A DNA stretch of 64,000 bases from Mycolicibacterium sphagni (GCF_002250655.1 NZ_NOZR01000015.1:62001-126000); one strand, 5' to 3'. Numbered from the stretch's first letter, positions 50,554-59,256 are shown. Numbers and translations are program-made. The notes: generated by a model not told the origin, from the letters alone.

Positions 50554-51955
50554 CGGAACCCGAGCCAGTCGTGGTCGGGGTTGACGAGGTTGTCGAGCTC
50601 GACGTGGTGGTCGGGCTGGATGTCGTCGTCGGACTCGACGACGTCGTGGTGGGACTCGTCGTGGTGGTGGTCGTGGTCGGCGTACCCGACAGGGTCGGCG
50701 CATCTGTAGGTGTGGCCGGCGCGCTGCTGGGGATGCTGGTCTCCGGCTTTGTGTCGGTCAGAGCCGACATGGACTTCCATTGGTTCCAGTCCACCGCCCA
50801 GTCCCAAATGTCGCCGTCGGCGTAGGACAGCTGGATCGACGTGCCGGTCACCTCGACCGGGTCCCCATAAACGGCGGTGCCGAAGTACTGCTCGGCGTCG
50901 CCGGTGGACAGGTTGATGCACCCGTTGGTGACGTTGGTATTGCCCTGCGCGCCCGTGGATGCCGGGTTGGCGTGGATGAACTCACCGTTGTTGGAGATTC
51001 GCACGGCCCAGCGCTCGTGGACATTGCTGTAGCCGGCAGCCTGGTTGGTCATGTAGAAGTCGGCGTACTTCTCGCTGACGACGTGGATGCCGCTGCGGGT
51101 GACGTTGCGGGGCTTGTCGGCCTCGCCGTAGCTGCACGGGAAGTCCATGACGACGCCCTCGTCGGTGATCACCTGGATGCGGTGCGAGGTGGCGTCGGCC
51201 TTGACCACCTGGCGGCGGCCGATTTCGAAGTCCAGCGTCGAGTCAGTCGAGCCGTAGGCGTCCTTGCCGAACTTCACACCGTAGAGGCGCGCGTCCACGT
51301 GGACCTTGGTTCCGGGCTGGTAGTACTCCTTGGTGCGCCAATGCACCCGCGAGCCGCCCGCCTCGTCGGGCAGCCAGGCCCAGCTGCCCTCGTTCGGCGG
51401 GGTGGTGGTGACGGTCAGCGCCCTTTCGACGTCGGGCCGGTGCTCGTCGTCGATCGCGGCGTCGAACTGCAAGATGATCGGCGCCGCCACGCCGACGGTC
51501 TGCCCGTCGGACAGCTGGAATTGGCCGTTGACCTTGGTGGTCGGGTCGACCGTGGTGAACGACGCGGCGATGGGCTGCGCGTTGCCGTCGCGCCCGACCG
51601 CCGACCCTGACCACGTGTAGGAGGCGCCGTAGCCCAGCGGCTCGGTGATGGTGAACTCCGTACGGTCCCGGTTCAGGGCACCGGCGACGACGTTTCCGTC
51701 GGCATTGGTCAGGACGACGTGCTGCAGCCAGCCATCCTTGACCTGGAGAGTGACCGGGGCCGTGGGCAGCACGTTCTTGGTCGCGTCGGCCGGGGTGAAA
51801 TTCAGCGACGCTTTGGGCGGCGGCGCCGACGTCACGACCGATTTGCCCGACACCTTGTCGCACGCGGCCAGTGCTGTGGGTGCGGCCACACCGAGGACCA
51901 GCGCTGTCAATGCACGTCGCCGATTGATCGGCGGCAGTCGGTCGGCTGGGCTCAC
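50537..51955 (-). CDS. lprQ: L,D-transpeptidase lipoprotein (LprQ / LdtMt5-type)
   Basis: The 472-aa product has a lipoprotein signal with LAAC (Cys32), two immunoglobulin-like domains (about 50-250), and a YkuD catalytic domain (about 255-390). The active Cys sits in VTNGCINLS after IHANP, i.e. N-G-C instead of the common H-G-C, as in the LdtMt5 group. A low-complexity Thr/Ser/Pro tail (about 430-472) follows. It forms 3-3 cross-links in peptidoglycan and is relatively insensitive to carbapenems in M. tuberculosis. The start is the GTG at 51955; the TTG at 51994 has no ribosome-binding site. The DNA for the tail is highly repetitive (many GTCGTGGTG-type triplets). Confidence 0.9.
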   Translation of the reverse strand: MSPADRLPPINRRRALTALVLGVAAPTALAACDKVSGKSVVTSAPPPKASLNFTPADATKNVLPTAPVTLQVKDGWLQHVVLTNADGNVVAGALNRDRTEFTITEPLGYGASYTWSGSAVGRDGNAQPIAASFTTVDPTTKVNGQFQLSDGQTVGVAAPIILQFDAAIDDEHRPDVERALTVTTTPPNEGSWAWLPDEAGGSRVHWRTKEYYQPGTKVHVDARLYGVKFGKDAYGSTDSTLDFEIGRRQVVKADATSHRIQVITDEGVVMDFPCSYGEADKPRNVTRSGIHVVSEKYADFYMTNQAAGYSNVHERWAVRISNNGEFIHANPASTGAQGNTNVTNGCINLSTGDAEQYFGTAVYGDPVEVTGTSIQLSYADGDIWDWAVDWNQWKSMSALTDTKPETSIPSSAPATPTDAPTLSGTPTTTTTTTSPTTTSSSPTTTSSPTTTSSSTTSSTPTTTGSGSATTGG

Positions 51956-52026
51956 GTCAATCCAAGATACGGAACCCAGCCGCCGTGCTGCCAATTGGAG
52001 AGCGTCTGGCTAAGCCTGGGGCTGCG

Positions 52027-52983
52027 TTACGCCAGCCCGAACAGTTGCAGCAGCGCCTGGCCGACACCGCCGAACCGGGTGCCCTGGAACGACACGTCGA
52101 CCGGGTCGATCGTGACTTGGGCCCCGCTGGTCTGGTCGGTGTAGCTGTAACCCGGCCAGGTCACCGATATCGGCTTGAGCGGCGCGAAGAACCCGCCGAA
52201 CGGAATGCTCAGCTGTGCGGTTCCCGCCCCTTCACCGAGATCGATCGGCAACGTCAGCGCCTTCTGGCCGAACAGCAGAGCGTTCGCCAGCTTGGGTCCG
52301 CCCTCGAACCACGCCTGGGCGGCCCCCACCACGTTTCCGTGCTGCAGCGCGCTGAAGAACGTCGTCGCGCTGGTGTACGCCGAGTACGCACCCAGAACGG
52401 CGGAGCCGGCCGAGCTGACCAGTAACGCAACTGGTGCCGGCACGACGAGGGTCCCCTGCGTGATCGAGACGTTCTCGGTGATCGTCGGGGTGGGGCTGAA
52501 CGTCGAATCTCCCGACAGCGAGAACTTCACATTGCCGAGGGGCGTGCTGGCGTTCAGGTTCAGCGACACCGGGCCGCTGGTGCCTGCGTTGGGAAGCGTC
52601 GCGCTGATGTCGACCGTGATCTTGCCGAACGGGGTGTTGACGGTCTGCGTGGTGGTCTGGGTCTGCCCGGCTGCCGGGCTGGCGGCGGCGGACTTGGTGT
52701 CGGCTGCGGAAGGCGTGCTGGATGCCGCTTTGACCGGCGCGGCCACGCGTTTGGCCGAGGCCACTCCGCTGCTGCGTTTCGGCCCGGCTGCGGGCTTATT
52801 CGACGAGCTCGACGACGCCGAACTCGAGGCCTGGTGGCCTCCGGTGTCGGCCTGGGCGACTCCCGAGCCGGCTGCCAGAGCAGCGCCCACGCCGACGGTC
52901 AGCGCACCCGCGCCCAGCCAAGTTTTGATCCCCAGTGCGCGGTTGCGTCCGTGCTTCCCGGTTTTGATGGTCCCAACGGCCAT
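52027..52983 (-). CDS. Secreted mycobacterial protein with Ser/Ala-rich N-terminal region
   Basis: The 318-aa product has a signal peptide with basic start and cleavage likely after VAQA (about 45). A Ser/Ala/Thr/Lys-rich linker (46-115) leads to a beta-rich domain with ITVDISATLPN, SPVSLNLNAST-like repeats and a Gly/Phe-rich end. The layout is that of lineage-specific mycobacterial exported proteins, seen also as the C-terminal domain of some PE proteins. I do not recognise an activity. It stands alone between the transpeptidase and murB genes, preceded by an AT-rich promoter stretch (about 53060-53090). Confidence 0.62.
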   Translation of the reverse strand: MAVGTIKTGKHGRNRALGIKTWLGAGALTVGVGAALAAGSGVAQADTGGHQASSSASSSSSNKPAAGPKRSSGVASAKRVAAPVKAASSTPSAADTKSAAASPAAGQTQTTTQTVNTPFGKITVDISATLPNAGTSGPVSLNLNASTPLGNVKFSLSGDSTFSPTPTITENVSITQGTLVVPAPVALLVSSAGSAVLGAYSAYTSATTFFSALQHGNVVGAAQAWFEGGPKLANALLFGQKALTLPIDLGEGAGTAQLSIPFGGFFAPLKPISVTWPGYSYTDQTSGAQVTIDPVDVSFQGTRFGGVGQALLQLFGLA

Positions 52984-53140
52984 GTGAATCCCCCGTGTGT
53001 CGTGTAAAGCAAACCCATGATCGGGCTGATGCCCACCATTGTCCCCATTTTTGGTCGCGCGGGTTAATTATCGAAATATTCACGGAACCGAGTCCCCGTG
53101 GGCTTGGTTAATGCCCAGTTCGGTGCGGCGACCACCAGGG

Positions 53141-54223
53141 CTACAGCGAACAACCCACGAGCACCGGTTCCGGTGCCAGCGTGATTCCGAACACGTCGTA
53201 CACCCCGTCGCGCACGGTGCGCGCCAGCGCGAGCACATCGGCGGTGGATGCGCTGCCGCGGTTGGTCAGGGCAAGCGCATGTTTGGTCGACAACCGGCAG
53301 GCGGCGCCGGCATCCGGGTAGCCCTTGCCGAATCCGGCGCGTTCGACGAGCCAGCCGGCCGCCAATTTGACCCCGCCGGGCGCCGGGTAGTGCGGCACCG
53401 GCCCGTCCCGGCGGGACTTCAGATCCTCGAAACGTTCGGCGGGCACGACGGGGTTGGTGAAGAACGAGCCGACGCTCCAGGTGTCGTGGTCGTCGGCGTC
53501 GAGCACCATGCCTTTGCGGGCGCGCAGACCGAGCACGGTGGCACGCACCTCGGCGGGCTCGGCGCGCTCTCCCGCCACCACGCCGAGGGCCGCGGTCAGC
53601 TCCGCATAGCGCAGCGGGGCCGACCGGCCGGCATCGTCGAGGGCGAACTCCACCTCCAGCACCACCGCATCCGCGGAGTTCTTCAAGTCGCTGTGCCGGT
53701 ACGCCAGCCCCAGCTCGCCGACGGCCGCCCAGCGCACCTGCGAGGTTCGGCGGTCCAGCAGCCGGACCCGGGTGAGGTAATCGGCCACCTCAACGCCGTA
53801 TGCACCCACGTTCTGCACCGGGGTGGCACCGGCCGACCCGGGAATCCCGGACAGGCATTCCAGCCCGCCCAGTCCGGCCGCGACCGCGGCGATCACCACG
53901 TCGTCCCACACCGCGCCGGCGTCGGCGCGCAGCAGTGAACCGTCGACGCTGACGCCCCGGTTGGCCAGCCGGACGACGGTCAGGTCGGTGAGGTCGTCGG
54001 CGATCACGACATTGGATCCGCCGGCCAGCACCAGAACCGGCCCCTGGTTGTGGTCGACGGCGGCCAGCGTCGCCACGATCTGCTCGGCGGTAGTACAGGT
54101 GATGACTCGGCGCGCACGTGGACCGACCCGCAGTGTGGTCAGCGGGGCCAGCGGGACGTTCTCGGCGACCGCCGCGCCGCGGTAATCAATCCCGGGTGCC
54201 ACGCCCGGTAACGGTAGCCTCAC
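53141..54223 (-). CDS. murB: UDP-N-acetylenolpyruvoylglucosamine reductase
   Basis: The 360-aa FAD enzyme reduces UDP-GlcNAc-enolpyruvate to UDP-MurNAc in peptidoglycan synthesis. Visible are LTTLRVGPRAR (FAD domain start), VLAGGSNVVI, SGIPGSAGATPVQNVGAYG, and WSVGSFFTNPVV (containing the proton-donating Ser). The GTG at 54223 is taken as start from family length, although it leaves only 5 bases to the ATG of the divergent gene; a GTG at 54202 is the alternative. Confidence 0.94.
   Translation of the reverse strand: MRLPLPGVAPGIDYRGAAVAENVPLAPLTTLRVGPRARRVITCTTAEQIVATLAAVDHNQGPVLVLAGGSNVVIADDLTDLTVVRLANRGVSVDGSLLRADAGAVWDDVVIAAVAAGLGGLECLSGIPGSAGATPVQNVGAYGVEVADYLTRVRLLDRRTSQVRWAAVGELGLAYRHSDLKNSADAVVLEVEFALDDAGRSAPLRYAELTAALGVVAGERAEPAEVRATVLGLRARKGMVLDADDHDTWSVGSFFTNPVVPAERFEDLKSRRDGPVPHYPAPGGVKLAAGWLVERAGFGKGYPDAGAACRLSTKHALALTNRGSASTADVLALARTVRDGVYDVFGITLAPEPVLVGCSL
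54215..54220 (+). promoter_or_regulatory. Predicted -10 box for the leaderless DUF2505 operon
   Basis: TAGCCT (TANNNT) ends 8 bases before the ATG at 54229, consistent with leaderless transcription of the plus-strand operon. The box lies inside the 5' end of the divergent murB. Confidence 0.35.
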
Positions 54224-54228
54224 CAGCT

Positions 54229-54735
54229 ATGCCGCGTTCATTCGACATGGCCACCGACTACGAGGGCAGCGTCGAACAGGTGCATTATGCATTGCGCGAC
54301 GAACAGTACTGGCTGGCCCGGCTGGCCGACTCCGGCGCCGATGACGCGACACTGGACTCGATTCAGCCGACCCCAGACGGCGGCGTCGACGTGACGACGA
54401 CCCAGGTGCTGCGAGCCGACCGGTTACCCGCCGTCGTCACCCAATTCCACCGCGGCGATCTGGAGATCCACCGCGTGGAGAGTTGGACCGGCCTGGTGGA
54501 CGGCCGGGCCGAGGCCACTGTCACCGGCAGCATCCACCGGGCACCGGTGACGTTGACCGGCAGCGCTCAGCTGGACCCGTCAGACAGTCGGGCGCACTTG
54601 GCTTTTCGGGCCACTGTCGAGGTGCGGATCCCGTTGGTCGGCGGCAAGGTGGAGAATTTCATCGGCAAACAGCTGGTCGACTTGCTGATCGCCGAGCAAC
54701 GGTTCACCACCATGTGGATCGCCGAGAACGGCTGA
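54229..54735 (+). CDS. DUF2505 protein, first of a tandem pair (Rv0481c-type)
   Basis: The 168-aa protein has the START-like / SRPBCC fold expected for DUF2505. The family start M-P-R-S-F-D-M, the internal ...EVRIPLVGGKVENFIGKQLVDLL (about 136-158) and WIAENG end agree with Rv0481c. A ligand-binding cavity for a small hydrophobic molecule is typical of this fold. It heads a five-gene plus-strand operon. The next gene encodes a paralogue. Confidence 0.85.
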   Translation: MPRSFDMATDYEGSVEQVHYALRDEQYWLARLADSGADDATLDSIQPTPDGGVDVTTTQVLRADRLPAVVTQFHRGDLEIHRVESWTGLVDGRAEATVTGSIHRAPVTLTGSAQLDPSDSRAHLAFRATVEVRIPLVGGKVENFIGKQLVDLLIAEQRFTTMWIAENG

Positions 54736-54756
54736 CGCCGAAGGTACGGTTGCTTC

Positions 54757-55269
54757 ATGTCCCGCCGCTTGGACTATGTCATCGGACTCGACTGGCCCGT
54801 CGCCGACCTCTACCAGAGCTTCACCAGTCGCCGGTATTGGGAAGACCTGGTCGCCGAACACCACAAGCACACCGATTCGGAGCTCACCCGCTTCGAGTCC
54901 GGCCGGAACGGCACCGATATCGCGTTCACCCACACGATCTCCCGCAGGGACGTGCCGTCGCTGGTCGCCGCGGTGGTTCCGTTGCGGCTCACCATCACCC
55001 GCGAACAGCATTTCGATCCGTTCGATGCCACAACGCATTCGGCCGACGGACACTACCGCGCGCTGGTGCCCGCCGCCCCGCTGAAGTTCGACGGCACCTA
55101 CGTGCTGCAGCAGGCCGGCCAGGGCAGCGAGCTGCAACTGCACAGCCTCTGCAAAGTCAACGTGCCGCTGGTCGGCGGCAAGATCGAGCAGTGGGTCTGC
55201 GACGGCCTGCGCGGATTGTTCGACGACGAAAGGGATTTCACCCGCGACTGGATCGCCAGCCATTACTAG
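54757..55269 (+). CDS. DUF2505 protein, second of a tandem pair
   Basis: The 170-aa paralogue of the preceding protein shares VPLVGGKIEQWVCDGLRGLFDDE with the first copy's ...IPLVGGKVENFIG... block and keeps the same length and helix order, but overall identity looks low. The gap to the first gene is 21 bases. The duplication therefore seems old. Function is unknown; a START-like lipid- or metabolite-binding protein is probable. Confidence 0.8.
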   Translation: MSRRLDYVIGLDWPVADLYQSFTSRRYWEDLVAEHHKHTDSELTRFESGRNGTDIAFTHTISRRDVPSLVAAVVPLRLTITREQHFDPFDATTHSADGHYRALVPAAPLKFDGTYVLQQAGQGSELQLHSLCKVNVPLVGGKIEQWVCDGLRGLFDDERDFTRDWIASHY

Positions 55270-55345
55270 ACCACCGCGCCCGGTTGGCGTTCCGACCCGC
55301 GGCACCACCAACGCCAATCGGCTGCGGCGCGCCGACCGCTGGCTG

Positions 55346-56047
55346 GTGAACTCCGCCCGCGTGCGGGGAGCACTGGAATCGGCGGATGAGCCGGTGGTCG
55401 TCGACCTGGGCTACGGCCGATTGCCGGTCACCACACTGGAACTGGCGGCGCGGCTGCGCCCGGTGCGCGCCGATGTCCGGGTGGTGGGTTTGGAGATCGA
55501 TCCGCAGCGGGTGGTTCCCGGCGTCGACGGCGTCGAATTCGGGGTCGGCGGATTCGAACTCGCCGGCCTGCATCCGGTTCTGGTGCGGGCATTCAACGTG
55601 CTGCGCCAGTATCCCGAAGACGCGGTCGAACAGGCCTGGGCCGAAATGCGCTCGAAGCTGGCGCCAGACGGGCTGATCATCGACGGCACCTGCGACGAAC
55701 TCGGCCGGCGGTGTTGCTGGGTGCTGCTGGATCGTGACGGTCCGGTGAGCCTGACCCTGGCCTGCGACCCACGCCATATCGACCGCCCCTCAGATCTGGC
55801 CGAGCGGCTGCCGAAAGTCCTTATCCACCATAATGTTCCGGGCCAATCGATCCACGGCCTGCTCTCGTCGGCTGATCGGGCCTGGGCGGCGGCGGCCGGG
55901 CATTCGGTGTTCGGTCCGCGGGACCGCTGGCGCGCGATGCTCACCGAGCTGCGCACGGCCGGGCTACCGCTCGACGCGCAGCGGCGCAATGCCCGCGATG
56001 CCGTGCTCACCGTGCCCTGGTCGACGGTGGCGCCCGCCGTAGGCTAG
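55346..56047 (+). CDS. SAM-dependent methyltransferase-like protein (start uncertain)
   Basis: The 233-aa frame shows a class I methyltransferase core: EPVVVDLGYGRLPVTTLELAARL (SAM motif I), GLEIDPQRV (motif II) and a later DGLIIDGTCDE. GTG at 55346 is the only standard start after the last upstream stop (55084). However, the codons before it read R-P-V-G-V-P-T-R-G-T-T-N-A-N-R-L-R-R-A-D, continuous with the fold, so the real protein probably begins near 55262, where only a non-standard ATT is available. It lies between DUF2505 and the nitrilase-family gene in the operon. Confidence 0.78.
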   Translation: MNSARVRGALESADEPVVVDLGYGRLPVTTLELAARLRPVRADVRVVGLEIDPQRVVPGVDGVEFGVGGFELAGLHPVLVRAFNVLRQYPEDAVEQAWAEMRSKLAPDGLIIDGTCDELGRRCCWVLLDRDGPVSLTLACDPRHIDRPSDLAERLPKVLIHHNVPGQSIHGLLSSADRAWAAAAGHSVFGPRDRWRAMLTELRTAGLPLDAQRRNARDAVLTVPWSTVAPAVG

Positions 56048-56052
56048 ACACC

Positions 56053-56874
56053 ATGCGGATAGCGCTCGCCCAATTGCTGTCGGACACCGATCCGGCCGTG
56101 AACCTCACGCTGGTCGAGGACTACACCCGGCGCGCCGCCGACGCCGGCGCCCGGTTCGTGGTGTTCCCCGAAGGCACGATGTGCCGATTCGGCGTTCCCC
56201 TGGCCCCGGTGGCCGAGCCGCTGGACGGCCCATGGGCCGACGAGGTGCGCCGCATCGCCGACAGCGCGGGGATCACCGTGGCGGTCGGGATGTTCACCCC
56301 GGCGCCCGACGGCCGGGTCACCAACACGATGCTTGCCGTCGGCCCGGGCCTCGACGCGCACTACGACAAGATCCACATGTACGACGCGTTCGGGTTCTCC
56401 GAGTCCGAGGCGGTGGCGCCGGGCCGCGAACCCGTGGTGATCACCGTCGACGGCGTGCGGGTCGGGCTGACCCTCTGCTACGACATCCGCTTCCCCACTC
56501 TCTACACCGAGCTGGCCGACCGCGGAGCCGAGCTGATCACGGTCAGTGCATCGTGGGGGGCGGGGCCGGGAAAGCTTGCGCAGTGGACGCTGCTGGCGCG
56601 CGCTCGCGCGCTCGATTCGACGTGTTTTGTCGCCGCGGTCGACCAGGGCTACCCCGGCGACGAGATGGCGACGGCGTCCAAGGCGCCGACCGGTGTGGGC
56701 GGCAGCGTGGTGGCCTCGCCGCTGGGCGAAGTGGTGGCATCCGCGGGCGACGACCCGCAACTTCTGGTGGCCGATATCGACATCGATCGAGTCGCTCCGG
56801 TGCGGGAGACGCTCGGGGTCCTGCGGAACCGCTCAGAGTTCGCTCAGACTGATAAGGCAGAATCGCCCCGGTGA
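56053..56874 (+). CDS. Carbon-nitrogen hydrolase (nitrilase superfamily, Rv0480c-type)
   Basis: The 273-aa nitrilase-superfamily amidase has the Glu-Lys-Cys triad: E40 (FVVFPEGTM), K106 (HYDKIHMYD) and C142 (LTLCYDIRFP). Similar short, single-domain members hydrolyse small amides such as deaminated glutathione, so a metabolite-repair role is possible. It follows the methyltransferase gene by 5 bases and overlaps the DUF2993 gene by 4. Confidence 0.88.
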   Translation: MRIALAQLLSDTDPAVNLTLVEDYTRRAADAGARFVVFPEGTMCRFGVPLAPVAEPLDGPWADEVRRIADSAGITVAVGMFTPAPDGRVTNTMLAVGPGLDAHYDKIHMYDAFGFSESEAVAPGREPVVITVDGVRVGLTLCYDIRFPTLYTELADRGAELITVSASWGAGPGKLAQWTLLARARALDSTCFVAAVDQGYPGDEMATASKAPTGVGGSVVASPLGEVVASAGDDPQLLVADIDIDRVAPVRETLGVLRNRSEFAQTDKAESPR

Positions 56875-57815
56875 CGAATCCGCCACAAGGTCCGAACCAT
56901 CCCGTCGGCCCCGGCGACCCGCCCACGCAGGCCTGGTCTGCGGCCGCGGGGCAGGGCACACCCACCGAGTACATCCCACGGCCGAGCGATCCGATCGATC
57001 CGCCGACGCAGCAGTTTTCTCAGATTCCGCCACCAGCCCCTCCGGTGCCGTCGGCTCCGCCGGAGGTGCCCGAGGAACCCAAACGGGGGTTCCTGCGCGA
57101 CCCGCTGTCGATCGTCCTGGTGTTGATCACGGTCGTGGCGCTGGTGATCGCCGGACTGCTGGGCACCGAGCTATATGTGCGCCACGTCGCCGACACCGTG
57201 GTGTCCAGGGCCGTGTCCTGCGTGGTGCAGGACCAGACCGAGGTCTCGTTCGGAGCTCGCCCCTTCCTTCTCCAGCACCTGACGAAGCACTACAACGGCA
57301 TTCACGTGCAGACGGCGGGCAATCAGATCCGCCAGGCCAAGGGTATGAAGCTCGACCTGTGGCTCGACGACATCGTGATCAACCAGACCGCCAACTCGGC
57401 CGGGACGATGGGCTCGCTGGACGCCAACATCACCTGGTCCAGCGACGGCATCAAGCAGACCGTGCAGGATGCGATCCCGTTCCTGGGCAGCCTGGTCAGC
57501 GGAGTGGCGACGTCGCCGTCGGACGGCACCATCGAACTGCAGGGCGGGCTGGGCACTGTGACCGTCAAGCCGACGGTGTCCAACGGCGCGCTGAGCCTGC
57601 AGGTGGTCAGCCTGACTGGGCTGGGCATGACGTTGCCGAAGGAAACCGTGCAGCCGGCGCTGGACGCCTTCATGAGCACGCTGACCAACAACCTGCCGAT
57701 GGGCATTCACGCTGACAGCGTCGCGGTCACCGACAGCGGGGTCAGCGCGAAGTTCGTCACCCAAAACGCAACGATCCCCAACGGCCAGCAGGATCCCTGC
57801 TTCACCGGGGTCTAG
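56871..57815 (+). CDS. DUF2993 membrane-anchored lipid-binding-like protein (Rv0479c-type)
   Basis: The 314-aa product has a Pro/Thr-rich cytoplasmic N-terminus (1-72), one membrane helix (about 80-103) and an extracytoplasmic DUF2993 domain. The mycobacterial LmeA protein, which takes part in lipomannan elongation and binds phosphoinositides, has the same domain. The final cysteine pair (about C112 and C311) may form a disulfide. The start is a GTG overlapping the upstream stop by 4 bases. It is the last gene of the operon and is convergent with deoC with a 4-base overlap of stops. Confidence 0.84.
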   Translation: MTNPPQGPNHPVGPGDPPTQAWSAAAGQGTPTEYIPRPSDPIDPPTQQFSQIPPPAPPVPSAPPEVPEEPKRGFLRDPLSIVLVLITVVALVIAGLLGTELYVRHVADTVVSRAVSCVVQDQTEVSFGARPFLLQHLTKHYNGIHVQTAGNQIRQAKGMKLDLWLDDIVINQTANSAGTMGSLDANITWSSDGIKQTVQDAIPFLGSLVSGVATSPSDGTIELQGGLGTVTVKPTVSNGALSLQVVSLTGLGMTLPKETVQPALDAFMSTLTNNLPMGIHADSVAVTDSGVSAKFVTQNATIPNGQQDPCFTGV

Positions 57816-58495
57816 CCGGCCAGGCCGTCCAGGACCGCTCGCGTCCCGGACAGCCCGAGCCGTGTCGCGCCCGCGCCGAGCATCGCCAGCGCGTCCTCGG
57901 CGGTTCGGATACCGCCGCTGGCCTTGACGCCGAGCCGGCCGCCGACGGTGCGTGCCATGATCTCCACCGCGATCACTGACGCACCGCCCGCAGGATGAAA
58001 TCCGGTGGAGGTCTTGACGAAATCGGCGCCGGATTCTTCCGCGACCCGGCATATCGCCACCAGCGTCGTCTCGCCGGACAGGCTGAGCAGGGCGGCGGAT
58101 TCGACGATGACTTTCAGGACCGCCCCGGGAACGGCGGCCCGAACCGTGGCGATATCGGCGGCCACCGCCGCGAGGTCGCCAGCCAGCGCGGCGCCGATGT
58201 CGATGACCATGTCGATTTCGTGTGCGCCGGAGTCGACGGCGAGCGCAGCCTCAGAGGCCTTGATGCTGGGCAGGTGCTTGCCAGACGGAAAGCCAGCGAC
58301 GGCGGCGATGGCGAGGCGTTCGGGATGAGCGTCTACTGCCCGACGCGCAGCGGTCACCATCGAGGGAGACACACACGCCGCGAACACCCCCAGGGCCAGG
58401 GCCTCCTCGACGAAAGCGAGGACGTCGGCGTCAGTGGCCTCGGGTTTGAGCAAGGTGTGGTCGACGACCGCGGCAACCTCTTCTCGCCTGCGCAT
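57812..58495 (-). CDS. deoC: Deoxyribose-phosphate aldolase
   Basis: The 227-aa class I aldolase cleaves 2-deoxyribose-5-phosphate to acetaldehyde and glyceraldehyde-3-phosphate. The Schiff-base lysine is K161 (FVKTSTGF) and the activating lysine is K128 (VLKVIVES). DHTLLKPEAT (12-21) is the usual start of the barrel. It follows the DUF2599 gene with stop and start touching at 58495. Confidence 0.94.
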   Translation of the reverse strand: MRRREEVAAVVDHTLLKPEATDADVLAFVEEALALGVFAACVSPSMVTAARRAVDAHPERLAIAAVAGFPSGKHLPSIKASEAALAVDSGAHEIDMVIDIGAALAGDLAAVAADIATVRAAVPGAVLKVIVESAALLSLSGETTLVAICRVAEESGADFVKTSTGFHPAGGASVIAVEIMARTVGGRLGVKASGGIRTAEDALAMLGAGATRLGLSGTRAVLDGLAG

Positions 58496-58914
58496 CAGAA
58501 CGGCTCCTTGAGGCCACCGGGATTGCAGCCCGTTTGCGTCATGGTGTCGTCGTCAACCACCGGCCGCCACGGCTCCAGATTCCAGCTGACCTTGCCTGGC
58601 TGAGCGATTTCTGCGAACCGGAAGTGGCAGACGAACTGGTCACGCATGCCGGGGAGGTCGGCATCGGGTGCCAACGCCAGCACCTCGCCCCAGGCTTCAT
58701 CGATCTCCCACGGGGGTTTCAGCAGCTGGGCGGCCGCGGCCCGGCCGGCCGGAGTCGGGTAGATCTGCAGGCTTTTCAGATCTCCCCATTGCACCCACTG
58801 GGCGTGATCGATGTAGGGCGGCGCGGGAAGGGGGTCGGCAGCGGCAGGGGCGGCCAGACTCAACGCCACCGGAACGACAACGAGCAGCGCAGCCAGGCGG
58901 TGTCGTGCGCTCAG
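58495..58914 (-). CDS. Secreted DUF2599 protein (Rv0477-type) with an apparent CTG start
   Basis: The 139-aa product has a clean signal peptide (S-A-R-H-R-L-A-A-L-L-V-V-V-P then an Ala-rich c-region ending AAAD) and the DUF2599 core with HAQWVQWGDLKSLQIYPTP, FVCHFRFAEI, and KVSWNLEPWRPVVDDD. No ATG, GTG or TTG lies near the expected N-terminus. CTG at 58914, overlapping the TGA of the upstream DUF2516 gene as CTGA and preceded by AGGGGA at 7 bases, is the likely start. The function is unknown; two mature cysteines may form a disulfide. Confidence 0.8.
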   Translation of the reverse strand: MSARHRLAALLVVVPVALSLAAPAAADPLPAPPYIDHAQWVQWGDLKSLQIYPTPAGRAAAAQLLKPPWEIDEAWGEVLALAPDADLPGMRDQFVCHFRFAEIAQPGKVSWNLEPWRPVVDDDTMTQTGCNPGGLKEPF

Positions 58915-59189
58915 CGCGACTTCCCCTGGACCTCTAGCAGCTTGGGTCGCACATCCACCAGGTAGACACCGGCGGCCACGGCTGCGATCGCCACGCCCGT
59001 GACACCGAGGAACAACGACAGCAGACCCGCGACACCAAGTATCACCAGCCAAACAGGCTTGGTCAGCTTCTCGGCCGCGGTGTACGCGTCGGGCCGCTGC
59101 ATTGCCGCATGGACGAACGCATAGATGGTCACCGCGGTGACCGCCCAGAACACGACCTGAAGAACAAGACCCGCCACACCTTGCAGCAT
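58911..59189 (-). CDS. DUF2516 small membrane protein (Rv0476-type)
   Basis: The 92-aa product has two or three hydrophobic segments (about 5-25, 42-60, 62-80) and matches DUF2516, an actinobacterial membrane family of unknown function. The ATG at 59189 is the start; a GTG directly before it (59192) is also possible. A stem-loop between hbhA and this gene (59234-59250) probably separates their transcripts partly. The stop overlaps the CTG start of the next gene. Confidence 0.8.
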   Translation of the reverse strand: MLQGVAGLVLQVVFWAVTAVTIYAFVHAAMQRPDAYTAAEKLTKPVWLVILGVAGLLSLFLGVTGVAIAAVAAGVYLVDVRPKLLEVQGKSR

Positions 59190-59233
59190 CACGGCTACAA
59201 GAGTAGGCGGGTCTTGTCCTTGCGGTCGAACTA

Positions 59234-59250
59234 GCCAGTTCGAAACTGGC
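59234..59250 (-). terminator. Stem-loop after hbhA
   Basis: GCCAGTT-CGA-AACTGGC is a perfect 7-bp stem with a 3-base loop, 6 bases after the hbhA stop. No U tract follows. Mycobacterial terminators often lack one, so this is a plausible terminator or mRNA-end structure. Confidence 0.55.
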
Positions 59251-59256
59251 CAGGTC

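Noticed and set aside
50571..50825. Val/Asp-rich plus-strand frame near 50.6 kb
   Set aside because: It is the antisense of the repetitive Thr/Ser/Pro tail of the L,D-transpeptidase.
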